Assembly: GCF_030287445.1 (NCBI RefSeq)
Contig: NZ_JASVWB010000002.1
Span: forward strand, 2,232,001 to 2,296,000
Reading direction: 5' to 3'
Origin: Streptomyces sp. ALI-76-A
GTDB lineage: Bacteria; Actinomycetota; Actinomycetes; Streptomycetales; Streptomycetaceae
Length of the DNA stretch: 64,000 bases
In this document: positions 42,189 to 51,636 of the stretch, in pieces
Layout of the letters: each line of letters begins with the position of its first letter
How positions within the stretch are numbered: the stretch's first letter is position 1
Translations under genes and position numbers: made by a program
Notes under the pieces: generated by a model
Told to the model about the DNA's origin: nothing
Database searches by the model: none
Seen by the model: the letters and a program-made list of their open reading frames with translations, nothing else

Positions 42189-43171
42189 GCGGTCCCGACA
42201 TCTCCGTCGTGATCTGCGTGTACACCGAGGACCGCTGGGAGGACATCCTCGCGGCGGTCTCCTCGGTGCGGGCGCAGTCCCGCCCGGCCCTGGAGACCCT
42301 GCTGGTCGTCGACCACAACGCGGCGCTCCTGGACCGGCTGGCCAAGGAGTACGAGGAGTCCGGCCAGGTCCGGGTGCTGGCCAACGCGGGCCCCCGCGGC
42401 CTGTCCGCCGGCCGCAACACCGGGATCGCCGCGGCGCGCGGTGACGTCGTGGCCTTCCTGGACGACGACGCCGTCGCCGAGCGGGACTGGCTGCGGCACT
42501 TCGCCGAGGGCTACGCCGATCCGCGGGTGATGGCCGTCGGCGGCCGTACGGTGCCCATCTGGGCGTCGGGCCGCCGGCCGGCCTGGTTCCCGGAGGAGTT
42601 CGACTGGGTGGTCGGCTGCACCTACAAGGGCCTGCCGTCCGGGCTGGTGAAGGTGCGCAACGTCCTGGGCGGCAACGCCTCGTTCCGCCGCAGCGCCTTC
42701 GAGGCGGCGGGCGGATTCGCGACCGGCATCGGACGCGACGGCGACAAGCGGCCGCTGGGCTGCGAGGAGACGGAGCTGTGCATCCGGCTCACCCGGGCCA
42801 GGCCGGAGGCGATCCTGCTGATCGACGACCGGGCGGTGATCCACCACCGGGTGCCGCGGACGCGCGAGCACTTCGGGTACTTCCGCTCCCGGGCGTACGC
42901 CGAGGGCCTGTCGAAGGCCCTGGTGGCGCGGAGCGTCGGCACGGACAAGGGCCTGGAGTCCGAGCGCCGGTACACCACCCGGGTGCTGCCCGCCGGGGTG
43001 GCGCGCGGACTGCGGGACGCGCTGCTGGCCCGTCCGGGCGGCGCCGGCCGCGCGGGCGCGATCGTCGCCGGGGTGCTGACGGCGGCGGGCGGCTACATGG
43101 TGGGCACGGTCCGCGCGCGCCGCGGCGGAACCACCTTCTCGGTGCCCGGGATCGAGAGGGGAAGCACATGA
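42185..43171 (+). CDS. Family 2 glycosyltransferase
   Basis: A 328-residue GT-A transferase (DISVVICVYTEDRWEDI at the start, LSAGRNTGIAAARGDVVAFLDDDAV as the DXD region, GCEETELCIRL as the acceptor or catalytic ED region). The start is a TTG at 42185 with GGAGAGG upstream and a 4-base overlap (TTGA) with the previous gene. A hydrophobic stretch near the C-terminus (AGAIVAGVLTAAGGYMVGTV) may anchor it in the membrane. Its stop overlaps the next ATG. Confidence 0.88.
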   Translation: MSGPDISVVICVYTEDRWEDILAAVSSVRAQSRPALETLLVVDHNAALLDRLAKEYEESGQVRVLANAGPRGLSAGRNTGIAAARGDVVAFLDDDAVAERDWLRHFAEGYADPRVMAVGGRTVPIWASGRRPAWFPEEFDWVVGCTYKGLPSGLVKVRNVLGGNASFRRSAFEAAGGFATGIGRDGDKRPLGCEETELCIRLTRARPEAILLIDDRAVIHHRVPRTREHFGYFRSRAYAEGLSKALVARSVGTDKGLESERRYTTRVLPAGVARGLRDALLARPGGAGRAGAIVAGVLTAAGGYMVGTVRARRGGTTFSVPGIERGST

Positions 43172-43968
43172 GCGACGGGCCCGCGCCGATCCTGATGTAC
43201 CACGCGGTCGCGACCGACCCGGAGGAGGCCACGCGCGCGCTGTCGGTGACCCCGGAAGCGTTCGCGGCGCAGATGGCCGTGATCGGCGCCCTGGGCCGCA
43301 CACCCGTCACCACCGCCGATCTCGCGGCCCGTTGGCGCTCCGGCCGCCCGCTGCCCGAGCGGCCGGTCCTGATCACCTTCGACGACGGCTACGAGGGCGT
43401 GCACCGGCACGCCCTGCCCGTGCTCGCCCGGCACGGCTTCCCGGCCACCCTGTTCGTCTCCACCGGCTGGATCCGGGGCGCGTACGACACCGGGGGCGGC
43501 CCGGACACCATGCTGGACTGGGGCCAGGTCCGCGAACTGGCCGCGGCGGGCGTGGAGATCGGCGGGCACAGCCACACCCATCCGCAGCTCGACCAGCTCG
43601 ACGACGCCGCGCTGCGGCACGAGCTGATCCACTGCAAGGAGATCGTCAGCGACGCGCTCGGCTCGGTCCCGGCCTCGTTCGCCTATCCGTTCGGCTACTC
43701 CAGCCGCCGGGTGCGGCGGGCGGTGCGGGAGACCGGGTACGGACAGGCGCTCGTCGTCGGCAACGACCTCGCCCGGCGCCGCCAGGGGCCGTACGCCCTG
43801 CGACGGGTCACCGTGCGCCGCGGCACGGGACCGGAGGAGTTCGAGCGGCTCGTCGAGGGCCGCGCCATCACCCGGAACTTCGCCGGGGACCGCGCCCTCA
43901 CCAAGGGGTACGCCCTGGTCCGCAGAGCACGTCAGGTCCGCCGGAAGGCCATCCGTTCCCGTGTCTGA
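43168..43968 (+). CDS. Polysaccharide deacetylase (CE4/NodB)
   Basis: A 266-residue carbohydrate esterase. The metal-binding and catalytic aspartates are in ITFDDGYEGV and the two histidines in GGHSHTHPQL. The start of the domain reads PILMYHAVATDPEE. No signal peptide is present, so it would act on cytoplasmic or lipid-linked substrate. It removes N-acetyl groups from glycan in this family. It overlaps the previous gene by ATGA and the next by eight bases. Confidence 0.92.
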   Translation: MSDGPAPILMYHAVATDPEEATRALSVTPEAFAAQMAVIGALGRTPVTTADLAARWRSGRPLPERPVLITFDDGYEGVHRHALPVLARHGFPATLFVSTGWIRGAYDTGGGPDTMLDWGQVRELAAAGVEIGGHSHTHPQLDQLDDAALRHELIHCKEIVSDALGSVPASFAYPFGYSSRRVRRAVRETGYGQALVVGNDLARRRQGPYALRRVTVRRGTGPEEFERLVEGRAITRNFAGDRALTKGYALVRRARQVRRKAIRSRV

Positions 43969-46900
43969 CACGACCACGACCGAGCCCACCCCGCCCGCGT
44001 CCGAGGCGCCCGGGCGGCCGGGGCGCCGGCTGCGCCTGCCCGGCCTGGGCCGGTCCCCCGGCGGCAACCAGCTGTTCCGCAACGCCTACGCGCTGATGCT
44101 CAACACCGGTATCTCCGCGGTGCTCGGTCTCGGCTACTGGCTGGCCGCCGCCCGCTACTACTCCGAGTCGGCGGTCGGCCAGGGCTCCGCCGCGATCGCC
44201 GCCATGAAGCTCCTCGCGGGCCTGACCGCGGTGACCCTGACGGGGGCGCTGGCCCGCTTCATCCCGGTCGCGGGCCGGGCCACCGGCCGGCTGATCCTGC
44301 GCACGTACGCGGGCAGTTCGGTGATCGTGGCGCTGGCCGCCCTCGTCTTCCTGTTCACCCTGGACCTGTGGGGGCCGTCGTACCGCTTCCTGCACGGGCC
44401 GCTGTACGGGCTCGGTTTCGTGGTGGCCGTCGTCGCCTGGTCGCTGCTGACGCTCCAGGACGGGGTGCTGACCGGGCTGCGCAGCGCGCTGTGGGTGCCG
44501 GTCGGCAACACGGTGTTCTCCGCGGTGAAGCTGGGGCTGCTGGCCGCGTTCGCGGTGGCGATCCCGACGACCGGCGTGTTCGTGTCGTGGGTCGCGGCCA
44601 TCGCGTTCTCCGTGCTGCCGCTGGGCTGGCTGGTGTTCCGGCGCCTGGTGCCCCGGCACGAGAAGGCGACCGACGAGCACGCGAAGCCGCCGACGCTGAA
44701 GGAGGTCGGGCGGTTCCTGGCGGGCGACTACACGGGCTCGCTGTTCTCGCTGGCCGTGGTCTACCTGGTCCCCGTGATCATCGCCTCGCAGGTCAGCGTC
44801 GAGGACAACGCGTACTTCTACATCACCGCCACGATCGGCGGCACGGTCAACCTGCTCGCCATCAACATGGGCGCGTCCCTGACCGTCGAGGGCTCGCACG
44901 ACCCGCGCCGGCTGGCCGCCAACACCCGGGCCGCCCTGAAGCGGATGGCCCGGATCATGCTGCCGGTGGCCGGGATCCTGTTCTTCGGGGCGCCGTGGAT
45001 CCTCGGCGTGTTCGGCGCGGGCTACGCGGACGCGGCCGCCCCGCTGCTGCGCTGGTTCGCGGTCGGCGCGGTGCTGCGGGTCGTCATGGAGACGTACTTC
45101 GCGGTGCTGCGCGCGCAGAGCCGTACCGCCGGACTGGCCTGGCTGCAAGGCCTGTTGTGCGTGCTGGTGCTCGGTCTGACGCTGTTGCTGCTGCCCCGGA
45201 TGGGCCTGGCCGGCGCTGGCGTGGCGGAGATCTGCGCGCTGGGGGTGATCGTCACGGTCGCCGCGCCCAGGCTGTACCGGATCGTCCGGGGCGCGCCGGG
45301 CGACCTGCCCGGGGGGGCGGCACCCGACGGGGACCTCGCCGACCTGGGGGCACGCGAGGCGCCCGCCCCGGCCGGACCACAGCGGCGCGCGCCCGTCTGG
45401 GGGCTCGACCAGGACACGCTCGCCCTCGGCGTCCGTGTCGACTTCGACCACCTGGAACGCCGGCCGGACGTCCGTCCGGGCCCCGGCACCCCGCCCACCG
45501 GGACGTCCGTGGCTCCCGAGGACCACCGGCCCGCCTGGGCGGCGAACCCCGAGGTGGGCCTGCCGGTCGAGGAACGGGAACCCGGCGCGGAGGCGTCCCT
45601 GGGCCCGGCCGAGGTGGACGCCCCGTTCGAGGCGCCGGAGGAGGCCGCCGTGCGGGAGGACCCCGCCATCGCACGGGACGAGGCCGCCGTACGGGAGGAC
45701 CACGCCGTCGTACAAGAGGAGGCCGCCGTACGGGAAGAGGCCCCGGAGCGGGAAGAGGCCCTGGTACGCGCCGGAGGGCCGCGGGCCGACGAGGTGGCCG
45801 AGCCCGACGACGTTCCGGTGCCGGCGGGTGCGCCGCCGACCCGGGCCGGGCTCGTCCTCGGCGGTCTGCTGGCCGCCGCGCTGCTGCTGTACTGGGTGCC
45901 CGCGCTGCGGCTGGGCGAGGCCGACCTGGACGGGATGGGCGGGCTCGGGCTGATCTCCGTGCTGCCGACACCCACGCTCGTCGGTGCCGCGCTGCTGGCC
46001 GTGGTGTTCGCCTCACTGCTGTGGCTCGGCCGGGAGCACCGGACGCTGCTGCTGGTGACGCTGCTGGCGACCGTCGTCTCGCTGCACGCGCTGCCCGCGG
46101 TGATCGAGACGCAGCCGCGGTTCGCGACGGCCTGGCAGCACCTCGGGTTCATCGACTACATCGACCGGACGGGATCGGCCGTACCCGACCTGGACGCGCG
46201 CTGGAGCTGGCCGGGCTTCTTCGCGGCGGCCGCGTTCGTCGCCGAGGCCTGCGGAGTCGACGACCTCACCGAGGTGATCCGCTGGTGGCCGACGGCCGTC
46301 CAACTCCTCTACCTGGCGCCGATGTTCCTGCTGGTGCGCTCGATGCGGGCGAGCTGGCGGGCGAAGTGGACCGGTGTCTGGATCTTCGTGCTCAGTGGCT
46401 GGGTCGGCCAGGACTACTTCTCCCCGCAGGGTTTCACCTATCTCCTCTACCTGGTGTTCGTGGCGATCCTGCTCGTCTGGTTCCGGGCGCCGGGCGTGAT
46501 CTGGGCCCGGCGGCGCCCCGGCGAGATCGAGGTCGAGCCGACGGACCGGCGGCAGCGGGCCGTGCTGCTGATGGTCGTGATCGGCCTGTTCGCGGCGAGC
46601 GTCCCGGCCCATCAGCTCACCCCGTTCGTGATGGTGGGCGTGCTCGCGGTGCTGGTCCTGGCAGGCCGCAGCGAACTGCGCGGCCTGCCCCTCCTGTTCG
46701 GCGTCATGGTGACGGCCTGGGTGGGCTTCATGGCCGAGCCGTACTGGTCCGGGCACTTCGCCGAGATGTTCGGCGGGGTCGGCGGGGTCGGCGGCAACGT
46801 CAGCTCGTCGGTGTCCGGGCGGATCGAGGGCGGCAGTTCCACCCACAAGCTGGTGCTGTACGTGCGGGTGCTGCTGGCCGGCGGGGTGATGGCGTTCGCC

Positions 46901-47845
46901 TGCTGGGGCTGGTGGCGCAGGCGCTGGCACCGCTACCGCGAACGGTCGCTGCTGGTCCTCACCTTCGTGCCGTTCCTGGGCTTCGGCATGCAGTCGTACG
47001 GCGGCGAGATGGCCCTGCGGGTCTTCATGTTCGCTCTGCCGGGGGCCGCCCTGCTCGCCGCGCTCGCCCTGTTCCCGCGCACCGGCGTCACCGTCGAGGA
47101 ACGCGACAAGGACCGGGTGAGCCTCGCCCCGCTGGCCGCGCTGATGGCGGGACTGGTCCTCATGGGCGGCTTCCTGGTGGCCCGTTGGGGCAACGAGCCG
47201 TTCGAGCGGATCCGCACCGGCGAGGTCGCGGCCATGGACTACCTCTACGCCCACGACGATCCGACGGCCCGGCTGCTGTGGCTGAGCAACGACACGGTGA
47301 CCAACGTGACGCCGGCGATGCCGTGGGGCGCCCGGGACATGGAGAAGGTCGAGTACCTGCCGACGCTCGCGCCCGCCGACCCGGTGCTGGTGTCGGGCCT
47401 GGTCAAGGCGTTGAAGGACGCCGGCCCGAACTCGTATCTGATGGTCAACCGGAGCCAGGTCGTCTATCTGGAGCTGGACGTGGGCTACCCGCCCACGTGG
47501 GAGTCGCGGCTGCTGCGGAACCTGGACGAGCGACCGGAGTTGCGCAAGGTCTTCGCCAACGGCGACGTGACGATGTACGCGCTGCGCAAGCAGCCCGAGG
47601 GCAAGGTGCCGGCCGCGGACCCCGGTCCGGTCGGGCCGCTGGTGACGTGGACACCCTGGTCGGTGGTCGGGGCCTTCGCGGCACTCGCGCTGATCGTGCT
47701 GCTGACGGCACGGGAGGTCGTCCGGGTCGCGGTGCGGCCGGGTGTGCGGCAACTGCGGTGGCTGCAGAGCAGCTTCTGGTTCTCGCTGCCGCTGCTGGCG
47801 GTGCTGCTCGCCTCGCTGATCCAGCGGTTCCTGACGATGAAGTGA
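43961..47845 (+). CDS. Fusion of Wzx-like flippase and membrane glycosyltransferase-like protein
   Basis: A 1294-residue polytopic protein. Residues 35-450 resemble an oligosaccharide flippase of the MOP superfamily (NAYALMLNTGISAVLGLGYWLAAARYYSES). Residues 450-625 form a hydrophilic linker with short acidic/Arg repeats (EEAAVRED, DEAAVRED, EEAAVREE). From 625 a second multi-helix half (LVLGGLLAAALLLYWVPALRLG onward) resembles membrane glycosyltransferase or O-antigen polymerase-like proteins, with a C-terminal soluble loop (VTPAMPWGARDMEKVEYLP). The GTG start at 43961 overlaps the deacetylase. Fusion suggests that export and polymerisation are physically linked. The family of the second half is uncertain. 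Confidence 0.8.
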   Translation: MSDTTTTEPTPPASEAPGRPGRRLRLPGLGRSPGGNQLFRNAYALMLNTGISAVLGLGYWLAAARYYSESAVGQGSAAIAAMKLLAGLTAVTLTGALARFIPVAGRATGRLILRTYAGSSVIVALAALVFLFTLDLWGPSYRFLHGPLYGLGFVVAVVAWSLLTLQDGVLTGLRSALWVPVGNTVFSAVKLGLLAAFAVAIPTTGVFVSWVAAIAFSVLPLGWLVFRRLVPRHEKATDEHAKPPTLKEVGRFLAGDYTGSLFSLAVVYLVPVIIASQVSVEDNAYFYITATIGGTVNLLAINMGASLTVEGSHDPRRLAANTRAALKRMARIMLPVAGILFFGAPWILGVFGAGYADAAAPLLRWFAVGAVLRVVMETYFAVLRAQSRTAGLAWLQGLLCVLVLGLTLLLLPRMGLAGAGVAEICALGVIVTVAAPRLYRIVRGAPGDLPGGAAPDGDLADLGAREAPAPAGPQRRAPVWGLDQDTLALGVRVDFDHLERRPDVRPGPGTPPTGTSVAPEDHRPAWAANPEVGLPVEEREPGAEASLGPAEVDAPFEAPEEAAVREDPAIARDEAAVREDHAVVQEEAAVREEAPEREEALVRAGGPRADEVAEPDDVPVPAGAPPTRAGLVLGGLLAAALLLYWVPALRLGEADLDGMGGLGLISVLPTPTLVGAALLAVVFASLLWLGREHRTLLLVTLLATVVSLHALPAVIETQPRFATAWQHLGFIDYIDRTGSAVPDLDARWSWPGFFAAAAFVAEACGVDDLTEVIRWWPTAVQLLYLAPMFLLVRSMRASWRAKWTGVWIFVLSGWVGQDYFSPQGFTYLLYLVFVAILLVWFRAPGVIWARRRPGEIEVEPTDRRQRAVLLMVVIGLFAASVPAHQLTPFVMVGVLAVLVLAGRSELRGLPLLFGVMVTAWVGFMAEPYWSGHFAEMFGGVGGVGGNVSSSVSGRIEGGSSTHKLVLYVRVLLAGGVMAFACWGWWRRRWHRYRERSLLVLTFVPFLGFGMQSYGGEMALRVFMFALPGAALLAALALFPRTGVTVEERDKDRVSLAPLAALMAGLVLMGGFLVARWGNEPFERIRTGEVAAMDYLYAHDDPTARLLWLSNDTVTNVTPAMPWGARDMEKVEYLPTLAPADPVLVSGLVKALKDAGPNSYLMVNRSQVVYLELDVGYPPTWESRLLRNLDERPELRKVFANGDVTMYALRKQPEGKVPAADPGPVGPLVTWTPWSVVGAFAALALIVLLTAREVVRVAVRPGVRQLRWLQSSFWFSLPLLAVLLASLIQRFLTMK

Positions 47846-47875
47846 CGCCCGGGCGGCTGAGCCGGAGCGGGTGGC

Positions 47876-49306
47876 TCAGCCGGTCCTCCGGTCGAGCCAC
47901 TCGACCTCGTACGCCTGCATCGTGAGCCGCCTGCCGTCGACCGTCACGCCGATCCGCCGGTCGAGGGTGTTGACGACCAGGACCGCCTCGTCGCTCGCCA
48001 GGACCCGGACGCCGGGTGCGTCGCGTCCGGCGACGGGCACGGTCCGGTGGGCGGTGCCCGGCCCGAACTCCGCGGCGAAGCGGGAGACGAGGTCGTACAT
48101 GGGCAGCTTCGCGCCGCCGCCGGCCCGATCGGTCGGTGTCCACAGGCAGCCCGCGCAGTCGGCGCCCTTCTCCTTCTGCGGATTCCAGTAGAAGCCGGAG
48201 GTGGCGCCGCCCCTGGCCATGGCGATCATCCCGGCGGCCTGGACGGCGACGCGGCGGGTCTCGGACCAGCCCTCGCGTTCGTCGTTCCCGTCCCCGGGCT
48301 CGACGTAGTACTCGGCCCACCACAGCGGCAGGCCGCCGGTCCGGGCCCGCACCCACTCGCCCACCGCCGTGAACTTGTCGGTGGCCGCGAACTCGTCGGG
48401 CAGCAGCTCGTCGTCGTTGGTGTAGCTGGAGCCGTCGACGACCACGAAGTCGGCGCCGGCCTTGTGCTCGTTCCAGTAGGCGAAGGCGTCCAGGACGCGC
48501 TGGTCCATGGCGCCCCAGGGACCCCTGAAGGTCGTCGAGGCGTCCTCGGACCGGGGGTCGAGGCTGTCCATCACCAGGTACGGGCCGCCGACCATGATGT
48601 CCTCGTCGACGCTCTTGAGTGCCTTGTGGACCAGGTTGTACAGCTCCGTGTACCCCTCGTGGTCCCAGCGGGCCTCCGCGTCGTTCCAGAAGCCCTTGAA
48701 CTCGTTCCAGACGACGAAGTGGCGTACGTCCGGATAGCGCTTGGCGACGGTCGCGGCCAGGTCGGCGAAGTCCTGGTAGTGCTCCGGCTCCGGAGCCGTC
48801 TCCAGGGAGGCCTGGCTCCAGTCGGTGCGGTCGACGCCGGCCTCGCCGCCCTTCATCCAGTCCGGGGAGCAGCACAGGGTGATGACCGGGGTGGCACCGG
48901 AGGCGCGCATGAAGTCGACACGGCGGTCCATCGCCTCGAAGTCGTAACGGCCCTCCACCGGCTCGGGGTTGTCGGCGCCCCAGCCCATGATGTGCTGGTT
49001 CTGCGGCAGGCCCCCGGCCTCGGCCAGCAGGCCCCGGACGCGCCGGGTGGCGGCGGCGCTGCCCTCGTCGGCGCTGAACTGGGTGTGGGTGAACCCCCAG
49101 CCCACCTCGGGCTTCGGCGCGTCGGCGGGAACGGCCGGCGTGCCGTGCGCCTGGTCGCCGTCGCGGGTGGTGCCGGCGGTGCTCGCGCCGTTCCCGGGCA
49201 GCGTGTTGAGCAGGGTCACGAGCAGCGCCAGAGCGGCCGCGCCCACACCGAGCAGCGCGGTGAGCCGCCACCGCCGAGCCCCCGAATTCCACCCATGACG
49301 TCCCAT
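47876..49306 (-). CDS. GH39-like glycoside hydrolase, membrane-anchored or secreted
   Basis: A 476-residue (beta/alpha)8 hydrolase of clan A. An N-terminal signal or anchor helix covers residues 15-36. The acid/base glutamate is in VVWNEFKGFW (Glu202), and the candidate nucleophile is Glu332 in LPLWWAEYYVEP. A C-terminal beta-domain follows (LVVNTLDRRIGVTVDGRRL). It is convergent with the flippase fusion gene, 30 bases apart. Glycan trimming or degradation linked to the polysaccharide cluster is plausible. The ATG at 49306 is used; a TTG three codons upstream is possible. Confidence 0.85.
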   Translation of the reverse strand: MGRHGWNSGARRWRLTALLGVGAAALALLVTLLNTLPGNGASTAGTTRDGDQAHGTPAVPADAPKPEVGWGFTHTQFSADEGSAAATRRVRGLLAEAGGLPQNQHIMGWGADNPEPVEGRYDFEAMDRRVDFMRASGATPVITLCCSPDWMKGGEAGVDRTDWSQASLETAPEPEHYQDFADLAATVAKRYPDVRHFVVWNEFKGFWNDAEARWDHEGYTELYNLVHKALKSVDEDIMVGGPYLVMDSLDPRSEDASTTFRGPWGAMDQRVLDAFAYWNEHKAGADFVVVDGSSYTNDDELLPDEFAATDKFTAVGEWVRARTGGLPLWWAEYYVEPGDGNDEREGWSETRRVAVQAAGMIAMARGGATSGFYWNPQKEKGADCAGCLWTPTDRAGGGAKLPMYDLVSRFAAEFGPGTAHRTVPVAGRDAPGVRVLASDEAVLVVNTLDRRIGVTVDGRRLTMQAYEVEWLDRRTG

Positions 49307-49472
49307 CGAGGACAACGGTATCCGGCGGGGTGCCCGCTGGGCAGAGGTCGTGGCCGTACAGCTCGGTAACGGACCGCGGGGGCGCGCCGCGGCGGAACCA
49401 CGCCGCCGGCGACACCTCGGCGCGCTGCGGAAAGCGGGTGCACGAGGCGCGTGCGTGCCGGATCATGGCGGC

Positions 49473-50567
49473 ATGTCTGCGAACCCACACGACGCTCTGC
49501 CGATCCGGCTCAACGTCGACGACAGCGACTCACCGTCCGACGTCGTCGACGCGCTGTTCCTCGGCCGCTTCGCGACGGGCGAGCAGCCGTACTCGCACGC
49601 GGCCAACATCGACCGTGTCCGGTCCGGGGCGACCCTGATGCCGCCGGGCGCCCGAGTGCTGCGCGTGGCCCGCGACGACGACCGCAGCGCGACGCTCGCC
49701 GAGGGCGACGGCTGGACGCTGCTGATCTCCCGCTGGAACCGCGGCGCCGACGTCACGGTCACGGCGACCACCGCCGAGCTGGCCGAGAAGGTCCTCGACC
49801 AGGCCACCGACGGCGCGGCGGACGAGCCCGAACCGCAGCCGGAGAACGTGACGATGGGCTTCTGGTACGTCTCCCCCCGGCGCGGCCCGCACCGCACCAC
49901 CCGCCAGATCTCCGCGGGCACGTGGGACGAGGTGCGGACCAACTACACCGAGCCGGTGGCGGACGCGATGGACCGTCTGATGAAGACGACCCCCGAGGAC
50001 ATCGCGGGCCGGCTGCTGCTCCTGCACGGCCCGCCGGGCACCGGCAAGACGTCGGCGCTGCGGACGCTGGCGCGGTCGTGGCGGGACTGGTGCCAGGTGG
50101 ACTGCGTGCTGGACCCGGAGCGGCTGTTCAACGACGTCGGCTATCTGATGGACATCGCGATCGGCGAGGAGGACGGGGCGGGCAAGGGCCGCTGGCGGCT
50201 GCTGCTGCTGGAGGACTGCGACGAGCTGATCCGCGGGGAGGCCAAGCACACCGCGGGCCAGGCGCTGTCCCGGCTGCTCAACCTCACCGACGGCCTGCTG
50301 GGCCAGGGCCGCAACGTCCTGGTCGGCGTGACCACCAACGAGGACCTGGAGCGCCTGCACCCGGCCGTGGTCCGCCCCGGCCGCTGTCTGGCCCGGATCG
50401 AGGTGGGACCGCTGACCCGCCGGGAGGCGGTGACCTGGCTGGGCACCGAGGAGGGCGTCGGCCGTGAGGGGGCGACCCTGGCGGAGCTGTACGCGCTGCG
50501 CCGGGGCACCTCCCCGACGTCGGTCCCGGAACCGCGGGGCGGGGTGGACGCGGGGCTGTACCTGTAG
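49473..50567 (+). CDS. AAA ATPase with N-terminal DUF5925 region
   Basis: A 364-residue cytoplasmic protein. Residues 1-120 form a conserved actinobacterial region (NVDDSDSPSDVVDALFLGRFATGEQ). The AAA module follows, with Walker A HGPPGTGKTSALRTLA, Walker B LLLLEDCDEL, sensor 1 in VLVGVTTNEDLE and arginine finger region HPAVVRPGRCLARIEVGPL. It may remodel a protein partner, which is unknown. It is divergent from the GH39-like gene. Confidence 0.88.
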   Translation: MSANPHDALPIRLNVDDSDSPSDVVDALFLGRFATGEQPYSHAANIDRVRSGATLMPPGARVLRVARDDDRSATLAEGDGWTLLISRWNRGADVTVTATTAELAEKVLDQATDGAADEPEPQPENVTMGFWYVSPRRGPHRTTRQISAGTWDEVRTNYTEPVADAMDRLMKTTPEDIAGRLLLLHGPPGTGKTSALRTLARSWRDWCQVDCVLDPERLFNDVGYLMDIAIGEEDGAGKGRWRLLLLEDCDELIRGEAKHTAGQALSRLLNLTDGLLGQGRNVLVGVTTNEDLERLHPAVVRPGRCLARIEVGPLTRREAVTWLGTEEGVGREGATLAELYALRRGTSPTSVPEPRGGVDAGLYL

Positions 50568-50582
50568 TGCTTTCATGAGGGT

Positions 50583-51335
50583 ATGACCCTGTTCGTCGGC
50601 ACATCGGGCTGGCAGTACAAGGACTGGCGGGGTGTGCTCTACCCGGCCGGGTGCCCCACGCGGCTGTGGCTGGAGGAGTACGCGGCGCGGTTCGCGACGG
50701 TCGAGATCAACAACGCCTTCTACCGGCTGCCGTCCCGGGAGACCTTCGAGGCCTGGCGGGAACGCACCCCGCCGGACTTCGTCGTCGCGGTCAAGGCCAG
50801 CCGCTACCTGACCCACATCAAGCGGCTGAAGGACCCCGGGGAGCCGGTGCACCGGCTGATGAGCCACGCGGCGGGCCTGGGCGACCGGCTCGGCCCGGTC
50901 CTGCTCCAGCTGCCGCCGACGCTGCGCGCCGACCCGGGTCTCCTGGACGCCTGCCTGGCCTGCTTCCCGACCGGCACCAGGGTCGCCGTCGAGCCGAGGC
51001 ACGAGTCCTGGTGGACGCCCGAGGTGCGCGCGGTGCTGGAGGCGCGCGGGGCCGCCCTGTGCTGGGCCGACGTCCGCTCCCGCCCGGCGGCCCCGCTGTG
51101 GCGCACCACCGACTGGGGCTACGTCCGCTTCCACGTCGGCCGGGCCCGGGCCTGGCCGCACTACGGCCGGCAGTCGCTGAGGACGTGGGCCGAGCGGATC
51201 GCGGCCACATGGGCGCACGGCGAGGACGTCTTCGCGTACTTCAACAACGACCCGAACGCGGCGGCGGTGCGGGACGCGGTGGTCTTCGCACGGGCGGCGG
51301 CCTCGGCGGGCCTGTCCCCGACCCGCACACCGTGA
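50583..51335 (+). CDS. DUF72 (YecE-like) TIM-barrel protein
   Basis: A 250-residue protein with the whole DUF72 domain: FVGTSGWQYKDWRGVLYP at the start, VEINNAFYRLPS, VAVEPRHESWW, and FAYFNNDPNAAAVRDA at the end. The family is structurally a TIM barrel. Its biochemical activity is not established. It starts 16 bases after the AAA ATPase stop, so the two probably form an operon. Confidence 0.92.
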   Translation: MTLFVGTSGWQYKDWRGVLYPAGCPTRLWLEEYAARFATVEINNAFYRLPSRETFEAWRERTPPDFVVAVKASRYLTHIKRLKDPGEPVHRLMSHAAGLGDRLGPVLLQLPPTLRADPGLLDACLACFPTGTRVAVEPRHESWWTPEVRAVLEARGAALCWADVRSRPAAPLWRTTDWGYVRFHVGRARAWPHYGRQSLRTWAERIAATWAHGEDVFAYFNNDPNAAAVRDAVVFARAAASAGLSPTRTP

Positions 51336-51636
51336 GCCCCGCCGACGCCGACGCCGACAGGACGGACGGGACCGACGGCCCACACCGGCCTTGGCAGCAC
51401 CGCCCCGGGCCACATCCTGTGAACCCCGCCCACGGCGACGCCGTCGGTCCCGAGGGGACCGCGGGACCGGTCGGTCCGACCGGACCGATTCCGGTTCACG
51501 CGCTGCGGGTCGCTCCGGTCACGACGTCAGGGGTGGTCCCGGGCCGACCCCGGCACCAGCCCCGGTCCGCGCGTCATGCGCCTTCTCCGCCGCGACGGCG
51601 GCCACGACGGCGCCCGCCGGCGGTGCCGAGTCCCGC
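51336..51636. other. Convergent intergenic region
   Basis: 301 bases between the DUF72 gene and the 3' end of the GntR-type gene. It is rich in GACGCCGAC and GGACCG-like short repeats. I see no gene and no strong terminator hairpin. Confidence 0.4.

Noticed and set aside
39489..49306. A known antibiotic biosynthetic gene cluster
   Set aside because: There are no PKS, NRPS, terpene or RiPP enzymes; the genes fit surface glycan synthesis instead.
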